Source: Parapristionchus giblindavisi
Taxonomy: Eukaryota; Nematoda; Chromadorea; Rhabditida; Diplogasteridae
DNA: 64,000 bases
Reading direction: 5' to 3'
NCBI GenBank assembly: GCA_943737045.1
Contig: CALSFV010000004.1
Span: 1,623,501-1,687,500 of the forward strand
Shown piece after piece: positions 52,707-63,400 of the stretch (position 1 is the first letter of the stretch; every line of letters begins with the position of its first letter). The notes beneath the pieces are model-generated. The model was not told the origin of the DNA. It ran no database searches and was given only the letters and a program-made list of their open reading frames with translations. The position numbers were made by a program, and so were the translations under genes.

Positions 52707-54189
52707 AGTGCTCTCTGTTTTTGGTACAAAACAATTCGTTGCAAGTCAAATTGTCAATGTTACTTATCGAGTGATATACTATGTGAAAGAGGAAAAAATT
52801 CTGAATGACACAAACTTCAGTTCATATCGATCTGTAACATTTTACTGCTGCTATAGTGACCGAAGTACAAAAGTAGCTTTTACTCTGATATGGTCAAGAT
52901 ATCTTGAGAAATATGAAAATGAAAATGATACCTGCCGTGTCATATACCAAATGAAAGAGCGAAAAATTCTGAATAAGATAAACTATTTCAAAGTGGTCAA
53001 TACGGCCAATATGCAAATTTATATTCCAGTGCTCTTTGTTTTTGGTACAAAACAATTCGTTACAAGTCAAATTGTCACTGATACTTATCGAGTGATATAC
53101 TATGTGAAAGAGGAAAAAATTCTGAATGACACAAACTTCAGTTCATTTCGATCTGTAACATTTTACTGCTGCTATAATGGCCGAAGTACAAAATTAGCTT
53201 TTACTCTGATATGGTCAAGATAACTTGAGAACTATGAAAATGAAAATGATACCTGCCGTGTCATATACCAAATGAAAGAGCGAAAAATTCTGAATAAGAT
53301 AAACTATTTCAAAGTGGTCAATACGGCCAATATGCAAATTTAAATTCCAGTGCTCTCTGTTTTTGGTACAAAACAATTCGTTGCAAGTCAAATTGTCAAT
53401 GATACTTATCGAGTGATATACTATGTGAAAGAGGAAAAAATTCTGAATGACACAAACTTCAGTTCATGTCGATCTGTAACATTTTACTGCTGCTATAATG
53501 GCCGAAGTACAAAAGTAGCTTTTACTCTGATATGGTCAAGATATCTTGAGAAATATGAAAATGAAAATGATACCTGCCGTGTCATATACCAAATGAAAGA
53601 GCGAAAAATTCTGAATAAGATAAACTATTTCAAAGTGGTCAATACGGCCAATATGCAAATTTATATTCCAGTGCTCTTTGTTTTTGGTACAAAACAATTC
53701 GTTACAAGTCAAATTGTCACTGATACTTATCGAGTGATATACTATGTGAAAGAGGAAAAAATTCTGAATGACACAAACTTCAGTTCATTTCGATCTGTAA
53801 CATTTTACTGCTGCTATAATGGCCGAAGTACAAAATTAGCTTTTACTCTGATATGGTAAAGATAACTTGAGAACTATGAAAATGAAAATGATACCTGCCG
53901 TGTCATATACCAAATGAAAGAGCGAAAAATTCTGAATAAGATAAACTATTTCAAAGTGGTCAATACGGCCAATATGCAAATTTAAATTCCAGTGCTGTCT
54001 GTTTTTGGTACAAAACAATTCGTTGCAAGTCAAATTGTCAATGATACTTATCGAGTGATATACTATGTGAAAGAGGAAAAAATTCTGAATGACACAAACT
54101 TCAGTTCATGTCGATCTGTAACATTTTACTGCTGCTATAATGGCCGAAGTACAAAATTAGCTTTTACTCTGATATGGTCAAGATAACTT

Positions 54190-54330
54190 GAGAACAATGA
54201 AAATGAAAATGATACCTGCCGTGTCATAGACCAAATGAAAGAGCGAAAAATTCTGAATAAGATAAACTATTTCAAAGTGGTCAATACGGCCAATATGCAA
54301 ATTTAAATTCCAGTGCTCTCTGTATTTGGT
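54190..54330. other. Recombinant HOR junction
   Basis: GAACAATG and CATAGACC here lead straight into a CTGTATTTGG monomer (anchor 54,235), so the TGCACTCTG unit is missing compared with the canonical order at 48,139. GAACAATG is the upstream marker of the missing unit, whereas the CTGTATTTGG unit is normally preceded by GAACTATG. This places a deletion-type exchange inside the interval. Confidence 0.7.
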
Positions 54331-55517
54331 ACAAAACAATTCGTTGCAAGTCAAATTGTCAATGATACTTATCGAGTGATATACTATGTGAAAGAGGAAA
54401 AAATTCTGAATGACACAAACTTCAGTTCATATCGATCTGTAACATTTTACTGCTGCTATAGTGACCGAAGTACAAAAGTAGCTTTTACTCTGATATGGTC
54501 AAGATATCTTGAGAAATATGAAAATGAAAATGATACCTGCCGTGTCATATACCAAATGAAAGAGCGAAAAATACTGAATAAGATAAACTATTTCAAAGTG
54601 GTCAATACGGCCAATATGCAAATTTATATTCCAGTGCTCTTTGTTTTTGGTACAAAACAATTCGTTACAAGTCAAATTGTCACTGATACTTATCGAGTGA
54701 TATACTATGTGAAAGAGGAAAAAATTCTGAATGACACAAACTTCAGTTCATTTCGATCTGTAACATTTTACTGCTGCTATAATGGCCGAAGTACAAAATT
54801 AGCTTTTACTCTGATATGGTCAAGATAACTTGAGAACTATGAAAATGAAAATGATACCTGCCGTGTCATATACCAAATGAAAGAGCGAAAAATTCTGAAT
54901 AAGATAAACTATTTCAAAGTGGTCAATACGGCCAATATGCAAATTTAAATTCAGTGCTCTCTGTTTTTGGTACAAAACAATTCGTTGCAAGTCAAATTGT
55001 CAATGATACTTATCGAGTGATATACTATGTGAAAGAGGAAAAAATTCTGAATGACACAAACTTCAGTTCATATCGATCTGTAACATTTTACTGCTGCTAT
55101 AGTGACCGAAGTACAAAAGTAGCTTTTACTCTGATATGGTCAAGATATCTTGAGAAATATGAAAATGAAAATGATACCTGCCGTGTCATATACCAAATGA
55201 AAGAGCGAAAAATTCTGAATAAGATAAACTATTTCAAAGTGGTCAATACGGCCAATATGCAAATTTATATTCCAGTGCTCTTTGTTTTTGGTACAAAACA
55301 ATTCGTTACAAGTCAAATTGTCAATGATACTTATCGAGTGATATACTATGTGAAAGAGGAAAAAATGCTGAATGACACAAACTTCAGTTCATGTCGATCT
55401 GCAACATTTTACTGCTGCTATAATGACCGAAGTACAAAAGTAGCTTTTACTCTGATATGGTCAAGATAACTTGAGAACTATGAAAATGAAAATGATGCCT
55501 GCCGTGTCATATACCAA

Positions 55518-57442
55518 ATGAAAGAGCGAAAAAATTCTGAATAAGATAAACTATTTCAAAGTGGTCAATACGGCCAATATGCAAATTTACATTCCAGTGC
55601 TCTTTGTTTTTGGTACAAAACAATTCGTTACAAGTCAAATTGTCAATGATACTTATCGAGTGATATACTATGTGAAAGAGGAAAAAATTCTGAATGACAC
55701 AAACTTCAGTTCATGTCGATCTGTAACATTTTACTGCTGCTATAATGACCGAAGTACAAAAGTAGCTTTTACTCTGATATGGTCAAGATAACTTGAGAAA
55801 TATGAAAATGAAAATGATACCTGTCGTGTCATATACCAAATGAAAGAGCGAAAAATTCTGAATAAGATAAACTATTTCAAAGTGGTCAATACGGCCAATA
55901 TGCAAATTTAAATTCCAGTGCTCTCTGTTTTTGGTACAAAACAATTCGTTGCAAGTCAAATTGTCAATGATACTTATCGAGTGATATACTATGTGAAAGA
56001 GGAAAAAATTCTGAATGACACAAATTTCAGTTCATATCGATCTGTAACATTTTACTGCTGCTATAGTGACCGAAGTACAAAAGTAGCTTTTACTCTGATA
56101 TGGTCAAGATATCTTGAGAAATATGAAAATGAAAATGATACCTGCCGTGTCATATACCAAATGAAAGAGCGAAAAATTCTGAATAAGATAAACTATTTCA
56201 AAGTGGTCAATACGGCCAATATGCAAATTTATATTCCAGTGCTCTTTGTTTTTGGTACAAAACAATTCGTTACAAGTCAGATTGTCACTGATACTTATCG
56301 AGTGATATACTATGTGAAAGAGGAAAAAATTCTGAATGACACAAACTTCAGTTCATATCGACCTGTAACATTTTACTGCTGCTATAATGACCGAAGTACA
56401 AAAGTAGCTTTTACTCTGATATGGTCAAGATAACTTGAGAAATATAAAATGAAAATGATACCTGTCGTGTCATATACCAAATGAAAGAGCGAAAAATTCT
56501 TAATAAGATAAACTATTTCAAAGTGGTCAATACGGCCAATATGCAAATTTATATTCCAGTGCACTCTGTTTTTGGTACAAAACAATTCGTTACAAGTCAA
56601 ATTGTCAATGAAACTTATCGAGTGATATACTATGTGAAAGAGGAAAAAATTCTGAATGACACAAACTTCAGTTCATATCGATCTGTAACATTTTACTGCT
56701 GCTATAGTGACCGAAGTACAAAAGTAGCTTTTACTCTGATATGGTCAAGATAACTTGAGAAATATGAAAATGAAAATGATACCTGTCGTGTCATATACCA
56801 AATGAAAGAGCGAAAAATTCTGAATAAGATAAACTATTTCAAAGTGGTCAATACGGCCAATATGCAAATTTATATTCCAGTGCACTCTGTTTTTGGTACA
56901 AAACAATTCGTTACAAGTCAAATTGTCAATGATACTTATCGAGTGATATACTATGTGAAAGAGGAAAAAATTCTGAATGACACAAACTTCAGTTAATATC
57001 GATCTGTAACATTTTACTGCTGCTATAATGACCGAAGTACAAAAGTAGCTTTTACTCTGATATGGTCAAGATAACTTGAGAACAATGAAAATGAAAATGA
57101 TACCTGCCGTGACATATACCAAATGAAAGAGCGAAAAATTCTGAATAAGATAAACTATTCAAAGTGGTCAATACGGCCAATATGCAAATTTAAATTCCAG
57201 TGCTCTCTGTTTTTGGTACAAAACAATTCGTTGCAAGTCAATTTGTCAATGATACTTATCGAGTGATATACTATGTGAAAGAGGAAAAAATTCTGAATGA
57301 CACAAACTTCAGTTCATATCGATCTGTAACATTTTACTGCTGCTATAGTGACCGAAGTACAAAAGTAGCTTTTACTCTGATATGGTCAAGATAACTTGAG
57401 AAATATGAAAATGAAAATGATACCTGTCGTGTCATATACCAA
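55518..57442. repeat. Domain 7/8 boundary, cluster of private indels
   Basis: Anchors are 55,518, 55,840, 56,161, 56,481, 56,802 and 57,123. Length changes are concentrated here. One extra A gives GCGAAAAAATTC near 55,528 (322-bp unit). One base is lost in AATATAAAATG near 56,443 (320 bp). One T is lost in CTATTCAAAG near 57,158 (320 bp). Unique substitutions include AAATTTACATTCC near 55,586, AGTTAATATCG near 56,993 (an in-frame TAA) and CCGTGACATATACC near 57,110. These units are less homogenised than the HOR blocks on either side. Confidence 0.82.
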
Positions 57443-60400
57443 ATGAAAGAGCGAAAAATTCTGAATAAGATAAACTATTTCAAAGTGGTCAATACGGCCA
57501 ATATGCAAATTTATATTCCAGTGCACTCTGTTTTTGGTACAAAACAATTCGTTACAAGTCAAATTGAAAATGAAACCTATCGAGTGATATACTATGTGAA
57601 AGAGGAAAAAATTCTGAATGAAACAAACTTCAGTTCATGTCGATCTGTAACATTTTACTGCTGCTATAATGACCGAAGTACAAAAGTAGCTTTTACTCTG
57701 ATATGGTCAAGATAACTTGAGAAATATGAAAATGAAAATGATACCTGTCGTGTCATATACCAAATGAAAGAGCGAAAAATTCTGAATAAGATAAACTATT
57801 TCAAAGTGGTCAATACGGCCAATATGCAAATTTATATTCCAGTGCACTCTGTTTTTGGTACAAAACAATTCGTTACAAGTCAAATTGAAAATGAAACCTA
57901 TCGAGTGATATACTATGTGAAAGAGGAAAAAATTCTGAATGACACAAACTTCAGTTCATATCGATCTGTAACATTTTACTGCTGCTATAGTGACCGAAGT
58001 ACAAAAGTAGCTTTTACTCTGATATGGTCAAGATAACTTGAGAAATATGAAAATGAAAATGATACCTGTCGTGTCATATACCAAATGAAAGAGCGAAAAA
58101 TTCTGAATAAGATAAACTATTTCAAAGTGGTCAATACGGCCAATATGCAAATTTATATTCCAGTGCACTCTGTTTTTGGTACAAAACAATTCGTTACAAG
58201 TCAAATTGAAAATGAAACCTATCGAGTGATATACTATGTGAAAGAGGAAAAAATTCTGAATGAAACAAACTTCAGTTCATGTCGATCTGTAACATTTTAC
58301 TGCTGCTATAATGACCGAAGTACAAAAGTAGCTTTTACTCTGATATGGTCAAGATAACTTGAGAAATATGAAAATGAAAATGATACCTGTCGTGTCATAT
58401 ACCAAATGAAAGAGCGAAAAATTCTGAATAAGATAAACTATTTCAAAGTGGTCAATACGGCCAATATGCAAATTTAAATTCCAGTGCTCTCTGTTTTTGG
58501 TACAAAACAATTCGTTGCAAGTCAATTTGTCAATGATACTTATCGAGTGATATACTATGTGAAAGAGGAAAAAATTCTGAATGACACAAACTTCAGTTCA
58601 TATCGATCTGTAACATTTTACTGCTGCTATAGTGACCGAAGTACAAAAGTAGCTTTTACTCTGATATGGTCAAGATAACTTGAGAAATATGAAAATGAAA
58701 ATGATACCTGTCGTGTCATATACCAAATGAAAGAGCGAAAAATTCTGAATAAGATAAACTATTTCAAAGTGGTCAATACGGCCAATATGCAAATTTATAT
58801 TCCAGTGCACTCTGTTTTTGGTACAAAACAATTCGTTACAAGTCAAATTGAAAATGAAACCTATCGAGTGATATACTATGTGAAAGAGGAAAAAATTCTG
58901 AATGACACAAACTTCAGTTCATATCGATCTGTAACATTTTACTGCTGCTATAGTGACCGAAGTACAAAAGTAGCTTTTACTCTGATATGGTCAAGATAAC
59001 TTGAGAAATATGAAAATGAAAATGATACCTGTCGTGTCATATACCAAATGAAAGAGCGAAAAATTCTGAATAAGATAAACTATTTCAAAGTGGTCAATAC
59101 GGCCAATATGCAAATTTAAATTCCAGTGCCCTCTGTTTTTGGTACAAGACAATTCGTTGCAAGTCAATTTGTCAATGATACTTATCGAGTGATATACTAT
59201 GTGAAAGAGGAAAAAATTCTGAATGACACAAACTTCAGTTCATATCGATCTGTAACATTTTACTGCTGCTATAGTGACCGAAGTACAAAAGTAGCTTTTA
59301 CTCTGATATGGTCAAGATAACTTGAGAAATATGAAAATGAAAATGATACCTGTCGTGTCATATACCAAATGAAAGAGCGAAAAATTCTGAATAAGATAAA
59401 CTATTTCAAAGTGGTCAATACGGCCAATATGCAAATTTATATTCCAGTGCACTCTGTTTTTGGTACAAAACAATTCGTTACAAGTCAAATTGAAAATGAA
59501 ACCTATCGAGTGATATACTATGTGAAAGAGGAAAAAATTCTGAATGACACAAACTTCAGTTTATATCGATCTGTAACATTTTACTGCTGCTATAGTGACC
59601 GAAGTACAAAAGTAGCTTTTACTCTGATATGGTCAAGATAACTTGAGAAATATGAAAATGAAAATGATACCTGTCGTGTCATATACCAAATGAAAGAGCG
59701 AAAAATTCTGAATAAGATAAACTATTTCAAAGTGGTCAATACGGCCAATATGCAAATTTAAATTCCAGTGCCCTCTGTTTTTGGTACAAGACAATTCGTT
59801 GCAAGTCAATTTGTCAATGATACTTATCGAGTGATATACTATGTGAAAGAGGAAAAAATTCTGAATGACACAAACTTCAGTTCATATCGATCTGTAACAT
59901 TTTACTGCTGCTATAGTGACCGAAGTACAAAAGTAGCTTTTACTCTGATATGGTCAAGATAACTTGAGAAATATGAAAATGAAAATGATACCTGTCGTGT
60001 CATATACCAAATGAAAGAGCGAAAAATTCTGAATAAGATAAACTATTTCAAAGTGGTCAATACGGCCAATATGCAAATTTATATTCCAGTGCACTCTGTT
60101 TTTGGTACAAAACAATTCGTTACAAGTCAAATTGAAAATGAAACCTATCGAGTGATGTACTATGTGAAAGAGGAAAAAATTCTGAATGACACAAACTTCA
60201 GTTCATATCGATCTGTAACATTTTACTGCTGCTATAGTGACCGAAGTACAAAAGTAGCTTTTACTCTGATATGGTCAAGATAACTTGAGAAATATGAAAA
60301 TGAAAATGATACCTGTCGTGTCATATACCAAATGAAAGAGCGAAAAATTCTGAATAAAATAAACTATTTCAAAGTGGTCAATACGGCCAATATGCAAATT

Positions 60401-63400
60401 TAAATTCCAGTGCTCTCTGTTTTTGGTACAAAACAATTCGTTGCAAGTCAATTTGTCAATGATACTTATCGAGTGATATACTATGTGAAAGAGGAAAAAA
60501 TTCTGAATGACACAAACTTCAGTTCATATCGATCTGTAACATTTTACTGCTGCTATAGTGACCGAAGTACAAAAGTAGCTTTTACTCTGATATGGTCAAG
60601 ATAACTTGAGAAATATGAAAATGAAAATGATACCTGTCGTGTCATATACCAAATGAAAGAGCGAAAAATTCTGAATAAGATAAACTATTTCAAAGTGGTC
60701 AATACGGCCAATATGCAAATTTATATTCCAGTGCACTCTGTTTTTGGTACAAAACAATTCGTTACAAGTCAAATTGAAAATGAAACCTATCGAGTGATAT
60801 ACTATGTGAAAGAGGAAAAAATTCTGAATGACACAAACTTCAGTTTATATCGATCTGTAACATTTTACTGCTGCTATAGTGACCGAAGTACAAAAGTAGC
60901 TTTTACTCTGATATGGTCAAGATAACTTGAGAAATATGAAAATGAAAATGATACCTGTCGTGTCATATACCAAATGAAAGAGCGAAAAATTCTGAATAAG
61001 ATAAACTATTTCAAAGTGGTCAATACGGCCAATATGCAAATTTAAATTCCAGTGCCCTCTGTTTTTGGTACAAGACAATTCGTTGCAAGTCAATTTGTCA
61101 ATGATACTTATCGAGTGATATACTATGTGAAAGAGGAAAAAATTCTGAATGACACAAACTTCAGTTCATATCGATCTGTAACATTTTACTGCTGCTATAG
61201 TGACCGAAGTACAAAAGTAGCTTTTACTCTGATATGGTCAAGATAACTTGAGAAATATGAAAATGAAAATGATACCTGTCGTGTCATATACCAAATGAAA
61301 GAGCGAAAAATTCTGAATAAGATAAACTATTTCAAAGTGGTCAATACGGCCAATATGCAAATTTATATTCCAGTGCACTCTGTTTTTGGTACAAAACAAT
61401 TCGTTGCAAGTCAAATTGTCATTGATACTTATCGAGTGATATACTATGTGAAAGAGGAAAAAATTCTGAATGACACAAACTTCAGTTCATATCGATCTGT
61501 AATATTTTACTGCTGCTATAGTGACCGAAGTACAAAAGTAGCTTTTACTCTGATATGGTCAAGATAACTTGAGAAATATGAAAATGAAAATGATACCTGT
61601 CGTGTCATATACCAAATGAAAGAGCGAAAAATTCTGAATAAGATAAACTATTTCAAAGTGGTCAATACGGCCAATATGCAAATTTAAATTCCAGTGCTCT
61701 CTGTTTTTGGTACAAAACAATTCGTTGCAAGTCAATTTGTCAATGATACTTATCGAGTGATATACTATGTGAAAGAGGAAAAAATTCTGAATGACACAAA
61801 CTTCAGTTCATATCGATCTGTAACATTTTACTGCTGCTATAGTGACCGAAGTACAAAAGTAGCTTTTACTCTGATATGGTCAACATAACTTGAGAAATAT
61901 GAAAATGAAAATGATACCTGTCGTGTCATATACCAAATGAAAGAGCGAAAAATTCTGAATAAGATAAACTATTTCAAAGTGGTCAATACGGCCAATATGC
62001 AAATTTATATTCCAGTGCACTCTGTTTTTGGTACAAAACAATTCGTTACAAGTCAAATTGAAAATGAAACCTATCGAGTGATATACTATGTGAAAGAGGA
62101 AAAAATTCTGAATGACACAAACTTCAGTTTATATCGATCTGTAACATTTTACTGCTGCTATAGTGACCGAAGTACAAAAGTAGCTTTTACTCTGATATGG
62201 TCAAGATAACTTGAGAAATATGAAAATGAAAATGATACCTGTCGTGTCATATACCAAATGAAAGAGCGAAAAATTCTGAATAAGATAAACTATTTCAAAG
62301 TGGTCAATACGGCCAATATGCAAATTTAAATTCCAGTGCCCTCTGTTTTTGGTACAAGACAATTCGTTGCAAGTCAATTTGTCAATGATACTTATCGAGT
62401 GATATACTATGTGAAAGAGGAAAAAATTCTGAATGACACAAACTTCAGTTCATATCGATCTGTAACATTTTACTGCTGCTATAGTGACCGAAGTACAAAA
62501 GTAGCTTTTACTCTGATATGGTCAAGATAACTTGAGAAATATGAAAATGAAAATGATACCTGTCGTGTCATATACCAAATGAAAGAGCGAAAAATTCTGA
62601 ATAAGATAAACTATTTCAAAGTGGTCAATACGGCCAATATGCAAATTTATATTCCAGTGCACTCTGTTTTTGGTACAAAACAATTCGTTGCAAGTCAAAT
62701 TGTCATTGATACTTATCGAGTGATATACTATGTGAAAGAGGAAAAAATTCTGAATGACACAAACTTCAGTTCATATCGATCTGTAATATTTTACTGCTGC
62801 TATAGTGACCGAAGTACAAAAGTAGCTTTTACTCTGATATGGTCAAGATAACTTGAGAAATATGAAAATGAAAATGATACCTGTCGTGTCATATACCAAA
62901 TGAAAGAGCGAAAAATTCTGAATAAGATAAACTATTTCAAAGTGGTCAATACGGCCAATATGCAAATTTAAATTCCAGTGCTCTCTGTTTTTGGTACAAA
63001 ACAATTCGTTGCAAGTCAATTTGTCAATGATACTTATCGAGTGATATACTATGTGAAAGAGGAAAAAATTCTGAATGACACAAACTTCAGTTCATATCGA
63101 TCTGTAACATTTTACTGCTGCTATAGTGACCGAAGTACAAAAGTAGCTTTTACTCTGATATGGTCAACATAACTTGAGAAATATGAAAATGAAAATGATA
63201 CCTGTCGTGTCATATACCAAATGAAAGAGCGAAAAATTCTGAATAAGATAAACTATTTCAAAGTGGTCAATACGGCCAATATGCAAATTTATATTCCAGT
63301 GCACTCTGTTTTTGGTACAAAACAATTCGTTACAAGTCAAATTGAAAATGAAACCTATCGAGTGATATACTATGTGAAAGAGGAAAAAATTCTGAATGAC

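Larger units (their letters stand above)
43969..55517. repeat. Domain 7: 1,925-bp 6-mer HOR
   Basis: Thirty-six monomers fill exactly six 6-mer lengths, with block starts at 43,969, 45,894, 47,818, 49,743, 51,668 and 53,593. The regular order is: a CTCTCTG unit with ATGGCCG; a TGCACTCTG unit preceded by GAACAATG and CATAGACC; a CTGTATTTGG unit with an AAGATATC tail joined to a CATTTCGATC unit; and an AAATTCAGTG unit (1 bp short) with an AAGATATC tail joined to another CATTTCGATC unit. Blocks 47,818-49,742 and 49,743-51,667 follow this order and I saw no difference where I compared them. Blocks starting at 45,894, 51,668 and 53,593 have the same length but rearranged monomer order. Confidence 0.9.

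Noticed and set aside
53836..54033. 65-codon minus-strand ORF with a different C-terminus
   Set aside because: The altered ending comes from the single substitution TCA to TAA at about 53,857 and surrounding satellite sequence. It is not a distinct gene.
60353..60358. AATAAA as a polyadenylation signal
   Set aside because: It is a private G-to-A change in one monomer (AATAAG elsewhere), in AT-rich sequence, with no associated gene.
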